A DNA stretch of 64,000 nt from Pomphorhynchus laevis (Eukaryota; Acanthocephala; Palaeacanthocephala; Echinorhynchida; Pomphorhynchidae): the NCBI GenBank assembly GCA_012934845.2, contig WNNJ02001962.1, positions 161,396-225,395 on the forward strand, written 5' to 3'. Position numbers and translations under genes: made by a program. Positions 23,800 through 34,240 of this stretch are shown here, piece by piece; position 1 is the first letter of the stretch; each line of letters starts with the position of its first letter. A model generated the notes under the pieces. That model had not been told where the DNA came from and searched no databases. It saw only the letters and a list, made by a program, of their open reading frames with translations.

Positions 23800-24515
23800 C
23801 GTCCATGTCTATAGACTTGAACATCCAAGTTTGTCTCGGATTCAGGTACCAATGTCAATCTTCCTGATGTAGAGGATTTCAAGTATCTTGGAGTATTGTT
23901 CTCGTGGGACGGCAGGAACATTAACTTGATTGATAAGCGGATTTGTGCAACTAATCGCAGCAATGCGTTCTTTGAATATGCCTGTCGTGGTGAAGCGAGA
24001 TTCGAGTCTTCGTTCCTATCTTAACCTATGGTCATAAACTTTGGGTTATGACCGAAAAGATAATATATCGGATACATGCGACCGAAATGAGGTTCCTTCG
24101 CGGTGTAGCCGGTCTTAGCCTAAGAGATAAGTTGTAACCGATCATCCGGGATGGACTCGGAGTACAGTCGATGCTTCTCCACGTCAACGAAAGTTAGCTG
24201 AGGTGACTAGGGCACGTTCTGAGGATGTCTAGGAATCGACTTTCTTCGGAGGGGTTTCCAGGCCGGAGTCTCTGGAAAGACACCTTGAAGGTAGACCTCG
24301 GTACAGGTGAAGAGATCAAGTCTTGAAACTGGCCGAAGACCGCCTTAGGCTATCTGAAAACGAACTCATGTCTGTCGGCCAGGATCGCGATGTCTGGAGT
24401 AGTTTGGTTCGTGTACTGTCTCCACGACCCGACACCCGGACTAGTGATTGACAGGAAAAATCTTGTGTATTATTTGTTTTTTCTTATCACGAAATTGTTG
24501 TTGTAATTAGGAGAC
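23800..24515 (+). pseudogene. Non-LTR retrotransposon RT 3' part (family A, copy 3, left arm)
   Basis: This is the clearest copy of family A. It reads NLPDVEDFKYLGVLFSWDGR, LIDKRICATN, then after a shift VPILTYGHKLWVMTEK, ATEMRFLRGVAGLSLRDK, LGHVLRMSRNR and finally DRDVWSSLVRVLSPRPDTRT before a stop and a 3' tail with GACAGGAAAAATCTTGTGT. These are the FKYLG box, the palm/thumb TYGxxxWVMTE helix and the GHVLRM-GRPR C-terminus of a LINE reverse transcriptase. Stops at several places show it is dead. The 125-residue frame on the opposite strand (23,586-23,963) is not a gene. Confidence 0.82.
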
Positions 24516-25866
24516 TACAACTATAAATCCGTTGGTTCGTGAAACATACTCTTGCTGTCGGTAATGTGGCTTTGTGCGATTTGTAATTATTTCATTGCCT
24601 CATGAATATTCAATGTTAAACATATAACAAATGGCAATTTGAAAGAATTACAGATCACACTCACAGTTTCTCAAGGTTAATGGCCGAATCAAAATATTCA
24701 TCATTGAGTGTGATTATCAGATTGTGACTGCAACTTCTAAAGCATAAATGATACAATAACATGGAAGTAAAGTTCGACATGTTGATCTTAAAGTCATTAC
24801 GTGATTTATACTAACATCATAAAATTGTTGATTAACAGTTGTTCGCACATTATCTAATATTTACTGTTCAGGAATCTTTTTAACCATAAAAAAGTTAAAA
24901 TACTTTTTGATAAAATACTTTAAGTTAACTACTTAACTACAAAATAATAATTAAATATATTTTCATTATATTTTGCTATCTAATATTTATTGTTTAGGAA
25001 TTTAACTAGGCCGATATGTGCTAGTCGATTAAGTATTGATAAAAAAATATTAATATAAAATATTGATAATAAAATAATATTATAATATTAATAATAAAAT
25101 ATTAATATTAATATTACTATAAAATAATAATTAATTATTTTCGTTCGAAATTATATTGTTACTAATGCTCCAGCAAATAATTGATAAAACACTTTTAAGT
25201 TGAACTGGTAATGATATTAACAAAACTTTAAGATGATGTAGATACATTTTATTAGATAGAAACTGTAGATCAACGAGTAAAGTTGTCGATTAACATTTGT
25301 TGGATGCTATCTAATATTTACCGTTCAGGAATCTTTCTAATGTAACGAAACTTCGAAAAATGAAATCAAATAACTCCTGATGTAAATAACTTTCTGAACG
25401 ACATTAATGTTCAATTTTATAGCTTTTGAGAAATGTGATACAAAATATTAATGTTATTTAAATTACTTAGCGATACTTAACTACAAAATAGGTTAACTAC
25501 TTTACGTTAACTACTTAACTACAAAATAATAATTAAATATATTTTTAATATATTTTGCTATCTAATAATTATTGTTTAGGAATTTATCTAGGCCACTAGA
25601 TGCTAGTGGATTAAGTATTAATAATAAAATATTAATATAAAATATTAATAATAAAATAATATTATAATATTAGATTGTTGTATCGATCACTCATTATAGA
25701 CTTGCGAAATACAGTTTTAATCGTTTTTATTGGAGCTTTCGACCAAACAGTCCTTGTCAACAGATTAAAAAATCAAACAGAATTAAAATGACAGTACAGA
25801 GATACAAGTTTTATACTAGGAATACCACGGAAGAAGGCCATTCGTTTGCGTGATACCGTCCACAAT

Positions 25867-26418
25867 TTAATGCGATACTGGTAATCGTATTGACCAGTTA
25901 GACTTATTTCCGGCCACCAGATTCGCTTCGAAATTTATTAAGATTGATTCTTTTATAAGACGACGTTGCAAGTTGTTTTCAACACAGATAATCTTAGCTT
26001 TTCCAAAGTCAATCCCATGATCGGTCGATAGGACGTGGTTGACAATGGCAGACGAGGAGTCACCCCGTTTTAGCGCATATCGATGCTGATAAATGCGCTT
26101 GGAGAATGTTTGTCGTGTTTGTCCTACATAACCCGCGTCACAATCTTGGCAAGGAATGCGGTATACGCCACTTACAGGGGACAATTTTGGTTTCTTTTTG
26201 AACATCCCAGATAAAGTGCAACATCTTTTGTGGTAAATTCGAATATTCGTCAATCCTGAGCGCTTTAAATCGTTTTGTAGTGATCTGCTGCACGATTTGT
26301 TGATAAAGGTAGTGCCAATATACGAGGTCAGACTTGGGACTGTGTTTGTTCTAACCTCATCAGGGTTAGATAAGTTCATGCGACGACGTAGGAGTTTTTT
26401 TGACTGTTTTTCAGCCAT
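25867..26418 (-). CDS. Penelope-like GIY-YIG endonuclease domain, left arm copy
   Basis: An open frame of 183 residues starts MAEKQSKKLLRRRM, a basic linker. The nuclease core lies at about residues 82-160: SGVYRIPCQDCDAGYVGQT (GIY and YIG motifs with a CxxC pair between), then TFSKRIYQH (catalytic Arg and the following His), HVLSTDHGIDF, and IKESILINFEANL with the conserved Glu. This domain nicks target DNA for target-primed reverse transcription. The frame joins upstream RT sequence only across a stop. Compared with the right-arm copy it stops 17 residues early, because a GAA codon after PVSH has become TAA. Confidence 0.85.
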   Translation of the reverse strand: MAEKQSKKLLRRRMNLSNPDEVRTNTVPSLTSYIGTTFINKSCSRSLQNDLKRSGLTNIRIYHKRCCTLSGMFKKKPKLSPVSGVYRIPCQDCDAGYVGQTRQTFSKRIYQHRYALKRGDSSSAIVNHVLSTDHGIDFGKAKIICVENNLQRRLIKESILINFEANLVAGNKSNWSIRLPVSH

Positions 26419-26827
26419 AATGATTGCCTATTTTGGGTATCCTCTTTGTGTTAGTTTTTTCTTTATGGTCATTTGTTCGTAAAATGCGGTTCGTTTAGAT
26501 GAGCAAATAAGATCCGGTCGTGTCAACAAAGAAATCGCAGTAGATATTTTGTAGCAATCTGACATCTGTGTTTGCCAAGGTGGCGGGCATTAAGAAATAC
26601 CTGGTTTTCTTAACACTGATGTAATGACGCTGCTATCGTGTCGCTTGATCAAGACGTCCAAGAAGGAAATAGAGCTGGTACTGCTCTCGAAACATAATCC
26701 TATTGGATTGCAGAGTCTTTCCCATTAAGCTCTGTATCTCTGTACTGTCATTTTAATTCTGTTTGATTTTTTTAATCTGTTGACAAGGACCGTTTGGTCG
26801 AAAGCTCAAATAAAACCGATTCAAACT

Positions 26828-26861
26828 GTATCGATCACTCATTATAATGAGTGATCGATAC
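26828..26861. repeat. 34-bp perfect palindrome at the element end
   Basis: GTATCGATCACTCATTA is followed directly by its exact reverse complement. It lies at the upstream end of the compact Penelope-like element, where the terminal sequence appears to have folded back on itself. The mirror copy is at 57,314-57,347. Confidence 0.95.
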
Positions 26862-27110
26862 AACAATCTAATCAGAGACTTGCATGCAACTATGTCTAAT
26901 TATAATATTAATAATAAAATATTAATATTAATATTACTATAAAATAATAATTAATTATTTTCGTTCGAAATTATATTGTTACTAATGCTCCAGCAAATAA
27001 TTGATAAAACACTTTTAAGTTGAACGTAAATAATGAACTTACAAAACATTTAGATGATGTAGATACATTTCAGTAGATAGAAACTGTAGATCAACAAGTA
27101 AGTTGTAGTC

Positions 27111-27879
27111 AAGACTAAAATAATAGGTAGCAAAATATCAATCAAAGCGAGTTGCGATCTAATTTTTTAAGATTATAAATAAAATTTATTTAAATGTTTT
27201 ATTTGATCTAAGTTAATCAAATCAGTTGACTGTACCTAGTAAAATATCATAATTCAAATTAATAAACACACCAAATTGTCTTATTATCTTTAGAATTATT
27301 CCGTATATGCAATTCATGTTCTATTTTAGTAAATTAACAATGCACGTATTTGGATTGTCAGCTAGTCGTCTATAAAATATGTCTTGAAAGTGTGCAATAT
27401 TTGCTATTCAAATTATTAATTTTTGATGTATTTATAAAAAATGTGAATTTATTAATGAAATTCATATTATGATTGATTTTAAAGAATCCATAATAACATA
27501 ACACACGAATATGCTTTTAAAGTATGTACTCTTTATCATATGCTTTTTATTAAAAGAATTTGCTTAAGTGATAAAACATTTAGCAATTTTAAGTCATTTG
27601 AATCAAATGCACATGTCAATAAAACTATACAATGTAAGATGTTTTTTTTCAATAAAAATGAGTTTTAAATATTAAAGAATCTACATGAGTGATAACGTAT
27701 TCGACAATTTCACTTCATTTAAAATAAATTCAAATGTCAATAAAACTATACAATCTAAAAGATCATTTTAATAAAAACGATTAAAGCGCAGTTAGGAAGT
27801 CGATAACTATTTGTCAACCTAGACCTAGCCAAATGAGGCAACGATTTGAATATTAGACAGTCAAGCACTCTATTTCGTT
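27111..27879. other. AT-rich DNA, no gene; holds two arm-difference sites
   Basis: Compared with the right arm, about 208 bp is absent near 27,356 and about 3.5 kb is absent at 27,783-27,786. A short duplicated block (TCAATAAAACTATACAATxTAA near 27,615 and 27,737) is present. No gene is recognised. Confidence 0.6.
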
Positions 27880-29319
27880 AATACATTGACGATAACTAAA
27901 GGAATTCTATCCTTGCCAAAATGCTGTTCGCGTAATGGACACTCAAGACAATGTCGTCAATGCAAATGTGCCAAATCAAATAGGTCGTGCACTAACTATA
28001 CTGCAGCAAATTGCGAAAACCAACTCGTAAACCACTTTGCAGACATGAATGTAGCGAATAATGCGGTTCAAACCCTCGAAGTTGCCTCGAATAGATTCCC
28101 GAACACTCTTATCCACCAATAATTCAAGGAGGAAATTACTTGGCGTCCTAATCTATTTTACTTACCGAGGTGTAACGAAAGCCGAATGTTTTAAATGAAC
28201 TAAGTAAATGGTGCGAAACTGCTTGCCGTGAGGATGAAGTCGAAGGATCATCGCTTGTGAAGGTGATAATTATTAGTCAATGCGTATTACAAAAAAGGGG
28301 TTTGTCAAAAATCAATCACGAAAGTAAATTGATGTCGCGTAACCCGTTTCTTTGTTAAGTTATTCAGGAAGGCTAAATTTATTCAGTCACGTTAAACAGT
28401 ATTCCAGTCACGGTATGATTCTTATTGCAATTAGGAGTCACTTTTTGTGAAAACAATAATGTTAGGTAACCTTAGTTTGACAGTAAGTACCCTTGACAGC
28501 AGTTCCGTCAGTAAAACTTTAAGTACAAATGATTATATCGACAGCGAATCCATTAAGTCTATTCTTAAAGCCAACTATTCACAAGCAACTGAAATGACTG
28601 AGCATGCCTTATTATCTGAGACCTACACTTTAAGTGATAACTTTCATCCCTCCTTTTTTCTGGGAGATAGATGCAACGGCAATCTAACTATGTGCCAAGC
28701 GCATTACAGTCGCTGCCGGTCCTTTGGGTGTTAATGCTTTATCATGGCAGCAAATGCTTACCTCATTCGAAAGATATTCATTACAGTTGTCATCCACGTT
28801 AGCAGATTTGATAAAGTGAATTGCAACTAATAGAGTTTTAAAACATTTAACATAAGCGTTGATCGCTAGTCGACTCATTGCCCTTGATAAATTCCTGGTA
28901 TAGGACCAATCAGAGTTGGTGAGGCATATAGGCACATAATGACTAAAGTGATTGTACATGTCATTTCTCTTTTCATTTAGTCAATAGTAGGTAATTCACA
29001 ACATTGTTCAAGTCAAAAGAGAGGTGTCAAATTCGTTGTGCGAGATATGCGTGAAACCTTCGCTAATTCGCCTTCGTCCTGTTTACTTTTAATTTATGGA
29101 CATAATCAATTAAATAGAATTAATCGGACATTAGCTCTCCTTATATGTATGTTCTGCTTTAGCACGATTTCTGCAGAATACTATAGTACAGATCATATCT
29201 TAGCTATTTACGATAATTATCTGTTATCAAATGAGGGTTTCAGGCAAGGAGACCCCATGGCTATTGTAGCTTTTGCGAAACAACAATACCCTAATACATA
29301 GATTAGGCTATTTGCATCC
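27880..29319 (+). pseudogene. QGDP/YADD-family reverse transcriptase, truncated left-arm copy
   Basis: Pieces of a retroelement protein known from cnidarians and molluscs follow in order. First is a Cys-rich N-terminal motif (CRQCKCAKSNRSC, NCENQ) near 27,950. A degraded linker follows. RT then begins as GPLGVNALSWQQMLTSFERY, LIASRLIALDK, and after a one-base shift PGIGPIRVGEAYR (28,715-28,950). Next come NSQHCSSQKRGVKFVVRDM, NRINRTLAL, and NEGFRQGDPMAI with the QGDP motif near 29,240. The frame ends four codons after QQYPNT at 29,301. The catalytic YADD region expected next is missing, because this arm is cut at 29,319/29,320. Many stops show it is inactive. The clade is not assigned. Confidence 0.7.
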
Positions 29320-29900
29320 GAATATTTTTTTGAGTATAATTAAATGAAATTATGAGAACAAATTTGAATTTAATATCAAATTTTATATTAATAGCAGATT
29401 TGATAATCTTTTAGTTTAAAAAAAACACGAACTCGTTTGATGATGCAAATAAAAATCAAAGCATTTTTATATTATGAATTTGAGATGTGCAAATCTAATG
29501 AATGAGTGAAAAACTAAAGATCAAAATGATAGTAATATTTTAGATTCGAGAAATTATCAATTGGCGATTTTTAAATTAAAAAAGTTAAAGAAGGAAAATA
29601 CATAAAAACGTAATTTACTAATTAAAACTAATACAATTAGTCCTTCGATAAGGTAATATGGCAGTAGCAATTAAACTAGCAGGGAACACTACTATTCCAA
29701 CAAACAAGGTAAAGCATATATCTAAGAATTAGGTTAGCTATGAATAATATTGAAAAATAACTTTAAACTATTTTATAGCATATAAAACAATATACAATGA
29801 ATATTCTCTGCTGGTGTAACGACAAGCATTTTGGCCACGACAATACCTTCGTAACGATGTTAAATTAAAACACTTTGCTAATATATAACATTAAAATAAA
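29320..29900. other. AT-rich DNA, no gene seen
   Basis: This mirrors 44,780-45,341 in the right arm. Nothing coding is recognised. Confidence 0.5.
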
Positions 29901-29915
29901 ATACTTAAATATTAC

Positions 29916-30165
29916 TTACACCTCTTTACACTGTAAAGAACAGTTATTTGGTACACAAAGAGCGATTTTGTGAATGTTTTGTAAATATTCGAGATTGTTG
30001 TTTTGATCGATGCCCGCTGTACTCACAGCAGAAGCATAATGTCGCACAATATCGTTTATATCAATAAACCCTTTATTGCTTAGATCACAAACTTTATGCG
30101 AAATAGTCACGTCTCTCACAACAAAGCATGATATAATCCATTAAAACCAGTGTACTGTAAACATC
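29916..30165 (-). CDS. Exon-like conserved frame of unknown function, left arm
   Basis: The - strand frame includes VRDVTISHKVCDLSNKGFID, INDIVRHYASAVSTAGIDQN and ends NNCSLQCKEV. I do not recognise the family. The frame is followed at once by GAGGTGTAAGTAA, which resembles a splice donor, and upstream lies a pyrimidine-rich stretch ending in TTTTAG at the position of the right-arm MFTVHW start. It could therefore be an internal exon of a gene whose other exons are not visible. Here the upstream frame has a stop (F-stop-W) that the right-arm copy lacks. A third, partial copy is at 38,223-38,358. Confidence 0.45.
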
Positions 30166-30609
30166 TAAAATTGTCAGTTTCAATGTTAGGTATACTATAC
30201 ATCTTATTTTTAACTTACAAAAAAGTTTACAGATAAGAATAAAAAATTGATTATTAATGAATTTACTTTTTCAATAATGTTAAATGCGTTTTACAAATGC
30301 TCATCTTCTAAGCTACTTACAATCATCATTAGCGGTCACTAGAAAATATTCGTATTATAATTTTGCACAGTAAATTCATATTATTATATTTTATTTTCTT
30401 ATTACATGGTTTCAATCATATTGCAGACATTTATTACTAATCATTTACTTTAATGATTATTTAAATATTTATACTTATTGTTCTTGCATACTTAATCAGA
30501 CGACTCTTTATTACCATAAACGTTTCTAAAAAAGTTGGTTACAAACACTTACGTTTGCGACTAATTTGAACATTTACAGATGATAACGGCGCGATTGCTA
30601 GTTATTTAA

Positions 30610-30672
30610 ATTAAAAAACTACTACTTGGCTGGAGCAGCCAAGTAGTACATCTACTTGGCTGCTCCAGCCAA
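30610..30672. repeat. Compound inverted repeat (CTACTTGGCTG...)
   Basis: CTACTTGGCTGGAGCAGCCAAGTAG is itself palindromic and is followed 5 bases later by CTACTTGGCTGCTCCAGCCAA, so several alternative hairpins are possible. It marks the start of the 397-bp tandem repeat. The mirror copy is at 44,008-44,070. Confidence 0.85.
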
Positions 30673-31313
30673 ATTGATGTAGCGCTGAATCAAGATACAG
30701 ACGTCCTGAGTTCAAAGACGATCAGCACCAGTGTACGGAGTAAGCATATAATAAGGGTCGAAACGTGAAATGTAGATCTGGCTCTGCATTTGATGAGACA
30801 CACCAAGACTGATTAGTAGCGTCCTGCTGTATCAAGAATAGGAGCAATACCTGTGATGATAATATTGTGCCACAACCAGAAGAATTTCAGCTCACAGATG
30901 CATTCAAGTTAAATTAAAAACATTCATTGCAAATGGCAGCATGAAAAACAGTGATCTGGCTAGCGGATTACACGCATAGGGTAGGTTTCTAATAGATCGA
31001 TAGAATATGATCCCCTACTAAAAATAATATACAGAAATGTATATCTACACCAATGGAGCAGCCAGCCTAGTAGATGTAGCGTTAAATAGCGATACAGATG
31101 TCCTAAGTTCAAAAACGATCAGCACCAGTGTACGGAGTAAGCATATAATAAGTGTCGAAACGTGAAATGTAGGTCAGGGTCAGCAGCTGATGAGACACAC
31201 CCAGACTGATTCGTAGCGTCCTGCTGTATCAAGAATAGGAGCAATATCTGTGAGGATAATATTGTGCTGTGACCAGAAGAATTTCAGCTCACATATGCAT
31301 TCAAGTTAAATTA
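30673..31313 (+). repeat. Tandem repeat, two units of 397-bp spacing, near-normal GC
   Basis: The units (about 30,676-30,916 and 31,073-31,313) share GATCAGCACCAGTGTACGGA, TAAGCATATAATAAG, GTCGAAACGTGAAATGTAG, TGATGAGACACAC, GTAGCGTCCTGCTGTATCAA and AGAAGAATTTCAGCTCACA. Their base composition stands out from the AT-rich surroundings. No open frame is shared. They may be a satellite or part of a retroelement terminal region. Mirror copies lie at 43,367-44,005. Confidence 0.9.
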
Positions 31314-31389
31314 TCCGATAATGATCATTCTGGCTTTAAATAATTATTTAATTATTAGAAATTCGATTTCAGTATTTTCAGTATTTAAG

Positions 31390-32300
31390 TTATACTCGAG
31401 AATTATAGAAGAAACTAAATGCGAATAAGGTTTTTAAGAATAAATTTTATCGACACGTAGTTATTAATAACTAATAGAGGTGAAATAGTAAATAATCAAT
31501 AGCATATATGCGAAATAATCTTTTGTAGATATACAGTTTGTTATACATAAATTGTAGAATATTATAATATTTCTTATAATTTATAAAACATATAACATAT
31601 TATATATTATATAATATTATAATATTTGTATACATTTGTCATACACAAATGCTGTTTAAAGTGCTCTTGCCAAGTTTAGTTAAATACTGTGTGCTAAGTA
31701 CGAAACTAACAAATTAATTATATTAATTAATTTAGATGATAATGACCCCTAATTTTGAAAATGTGAAACTTTTTTATATTTTACATTAAACATTTATTAT
31801 ACATTTAATTGTTAAACATTTACACTGATCCATATGAAATGCTTCGAATCATTTAAAAAATAAAAGGAGAAAAACATTTTATTATAATAAGTTTGCAATA
31901 TATAAAAAAGCAATTTAAAAGTTTTTTAAAAATATATCAAAATGAAAGTATATTGTTTTGCTGATATTATTCCGTTAATACAGTAATATTAGAGCAACTA
32001 AATGCGAATGAGGTTTTTAAGAATAAATTTAATCGGCATGTGGTTATTAATAAATAATAGATGTGAAATATTAAATAATCAATAAAATAGAATATCATTT
32101 GTAGAAAAACAATTGATAATAAAATAAATTTTATTATCAATAAACAATTGTTTATGTGATCAATAAACAATTGATCACATAAAATTTAGAATTTTATGTG
32201 ATCCATATGAAATGCTTCGAATTATTTAAAAAAATAAAAGGAGAAAAACATTTTTTATAATAAATTTGCAATATTATATTTACACAAATATAAGGCTCAA
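31390..32300 (+). repeat. Degenerate tandem repeat with TAAATGCGAATxAGGTTTTTAA units
   Basis: The block AACTAAATGCGAATxAGGTTT followed by TTTTAAGAATAAATTTxATC occurs near 31,410 and 31,998. The block CCATATGAAATGCTTCGAAT occurs near 31,830 and 32,202. Units are roughly 0.4-0.6 kb. Nested palindromes built on ACAATTGxTxATxAAT lie at 32,104-32,200. The mirror zone in the right arm is about 42,000-43,270 and holds an extra unit. Confidence 0.7.
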
Positions 32301-32309
32301 GGTGATGGC

Positions 32310-32692
32310 AAATCTCATATCGTTTGTTGGTAATCCTGCCTATTCTCGTTTGCTTTCTTGGTTGCTATTCGTTTTAGAATGGCATTCGCATTTTGACCAA
32401 CTCCACGAGTAGTGGATACAATAAATAAATGAAATTTAGAGTGTTCAATCGATGTTACCCGTTCTCCATATTTGGCATATTTTCACTTTTCGTGGTAAGT
32501 GTATGGGTTCGTAGAGTCTTTGAAATAAGACGGCGCCAAATGACTATATACACATGTGTCCAACATAAACCGGCATGTCTTATCCACAAAGAGAATATTA
32601 CAACCTATATCTAAGCGAGCGTCACCTTTCTCTGGTGGTGCTTGACTTTTCGAACACGAGATTTTCCTATACAACTTGTAATCCAAGCTCAA
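32310..32692 (-). pseudogene. C-terminal remnant of the QGDP/YADD-family retroelement
   Basis: The - strand gives CRFMLDTCVYSHLAPSYF, YHEKxKYAKYGERV with a stop inside, then FHLFIVSTTRGVGQNANAIL and KRIATKK. This matches the conserved tail of that family (DVTVVHPLAPSY..., KxxKYxxL, then FxPFVxETxGxxGxxAxxFLxxL). It is similar in layout to 34,690-35,000. No RT core is attached here. Confidence 0.5.
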
Positions 32693-33184
32693 CGACTACA
32701 TTTGACGCACTTTTGAAAGCTCAAATGAGTAAAACTTTTATTTATCTTTACCACCATTCCTTAATCAGGTAGGGGTTGAAACTTACCTGATTACAACTAA
32801 CGTGCATGCCCATCTTTTTAATAAATGGGTTTTCACAGTATACGTTAGAATGTATATTCATGCATCGAAAGAAGATACTTTTAGAAGATCGATACTTTCG
32901 TGATGAAAATTCAGTCGAAAATTAAAAATAAAGAGCACAAGTTTCTTCAACAATACATAATTCATTAATTAATTATATTGATTTAAAAAAATATCATGCC
33001 GATAAATTTAAATCTTTAACAGAAATCAAGCATCGTCAGTAATTATATAGTAGACGTATTATAGCTTATTTATTTCTGTTATTCTGACTGTAATAATATG
33101 GAAATATTATTTGTACAGATAGTATTTGTAATATTTGTACATATATTTTGTTAATTAAAGTGAAATAAGTGAAATAAAATATCA

Positions 33185-33800
33185 AGATAGTCTGATTTAT
33201 ACATCTTAAATTGATGATAAAGGTGTATATCTAGATATGAAGATTATTATAACATTTATTAATTTGATTATAAACTTATATCGTAACGATTTCTTATTTA
33301 AATTTAAAAGAAACATATTTTTGCATGAGCATTCATGCATATTATATAGAATTAAGTAAACCACATTAAATAACGAAATTTTACTTATTGACATGATTAG
33401 TAATGATGTTTTATTCAGATGACCACTAATATTTTTTCTAGTACATTGTATGTTATAATTTAACAGTTCATAAACATTCCAAGTTTTAAAAAATCCATAT
33501 TCTAAAACATTTTGAATCCTAAATAATCTGAAGTGTTAGATAATTACATTTTTAATATTTGTCTAAAACAAAATACATGGACTCTTTTAACTGATATAAA
33601 ATATTCAAATTTAAAAATAATATAAAATTATTTAATCAATCGTGCTAAATTCATATAATCATGTGGATATTTACCGTTCATTTAAAATCGTTTTTATTAA
33701 AATGATCTTTTAGATTGTATAGTTTTATTGACATTTGAATTTAATTTAAATGACGTGAAATTGTTGAATGCGTTATCACTTATGTAGATTCTTTAATATT
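33185..33800 (+). repeat. Spacer copy of right-arm DNA at 55,685-56,300, same orientation
   Basis: About 600 bp is nearly collinear with 55,685-56,300 at an offset of about 22,500. It carries a decayed YIDD-type RT piece on the + strand (GVYLDMKI, INLYRNDFLFKFKRNIFLHE). It continues through TCATTTAAAATCGTTTTTAT, the point where left and right arms part. Confidence 0.85.
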
Positions 33801-33805
33801 TTAAT

Positions 33806-34240
33806 GATAATGAAGGTGTATATCTAGATATGAACATTAAATTAACATTAACTAAAACTACTATTAATTTATATCGTAATGATTTCTTATTTAAATTTAA
33901 AAGAAACATATTTTTGCATAAACATTCAAGCATATTATAAGAATTAAGTATAACACATTAAATAACGAAATTTTACTTATTGACATGATTAGTAATGATG
34001 TTTTATTATGATGACCTATAATCTTCATTTTTAGTGCACTTTATATTATCAATAAATCAGTTCATAAAAATTCCAAGTTTAAAATAATCAAAGTTCTTAA
34101 ACATTTTGAATCTGAAGTGTTAGATAATTACATTTTTAATATTTGTTTAAAACAAAGTACACAGACTCTGTGAACTGATATTAAATATTAAAAATAAAAA
34201 TAATTAATAATTATTAATTAATTATTAAAATAATATATAA
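33806..34240 (+). pseudogene. Second tandem copy of the decayed YIDD-type RT segment
   Basis: The + strand repeats GVYLDMNIKLT, INLYRNDFLFKFKRNIFLHK followed by a shift, then the same downstream sequence as the copy at 33,200-33,600. The tandem spacing is about 595 bp. It has no complete RT motif. Confidence 0.65.

Larger units (their letters stand above)
25661..26910 (-). mobile_element. Compact Penelope-like element with inverted ends and 12-bp target duplication, left arm
   Basis: The body is about 25,673-26,898, flanked on both sides by ATTATAATATTA (25,661-25,672 and 26,899-26,910). The ends are inverted copies of about 130 bp that share TTGTTGTATCGATCACTCAT, CTTTCGACCAAAC and AATTAAAATGACAGTACAG. 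On the - strand the interior gives the RT C-terminal part (SISFLDVLIKRHD, VLRKPG, KLTQRGYPK) and then the GIY-YIG endonuclease. The RT core (FTN, GxPMG, YVDD) is absent, so this is an internally or 5'-deleted copy of about 1.2 kb. Inverted partial terminal copies are known for Penelope-like elements. Confidence 0.85.
24831..27110 (+). repeat. Tandem repeat (units about 0.46-0.59 kb) split by a Penelope-like insertion
   Basis: Markers recur in order: CTAATATTTACTGTTCAGGA near 24,855 and 25,311, TTAACTACAAAATAATAATT near 24,940 and 25,520, and the block TTTTCGTTCGAAATTATATT then GCTCCAGCAAATAATTGATA near 25,140 and 26,960. The second unit is interrupted at 25,673-26,898 by the compact Penelope-like element. 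The first unit keeps the uninterrupted version. No coding frame belongs to the units. Confidence 0.8.
20296..32300 (+). repeat. Left arm of a giant imperfect inverted repeat
   Basis: The sequence from 20,296 inward matches the reverse complement of the right arm from 64,000 inward. Paired coordinates sum to about 84,300 (20.3-22.9 kb), 84,175 (23.1-27.3 kb), 83,967 (27.4-27.8 kb), 80,480 (27.8-29.3 kb) and 74,680 (29.3-31.8 kb). The step changes are indels. Homology fades near 32,300. The true outer limit may lie left of 20,296, since the right arm leaves the window. Protein-level differences are few in 23-27 kb and many around 29.9-30.1 kb. Confidence 0.93.

Noticed and set aside
23586-23963. 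125-residue open frame on the - strand and its mirror at 60,212-60,589
   Set aside because: Its larger part is antisense to the family A LINE RT, which has clear FKYLG-type motifs on the + strand; the rest shows no motif.
26297-26482. Open frame on the + strand opposite the GIY-YIG gene (and its mirror at 57,693-57,878)
   Set aside because: It is an antisense shadow of the endonuclease frame; motifs and known family structure lie on the other strand.
29038-29301. A host membrane protein gene in both arms
   Set aside because: The frame aligns with RT motifs of the QGDP family (QGDP, NRxxRxLAL), so it is a retroelement fragment.
30605-31313. A complete hammerhead ribozyme
   Set aside because: Core bases and stem II are present in one unit, but stem I cannot be drawn and the second unit breaks the core; kept only as a tentative finding.
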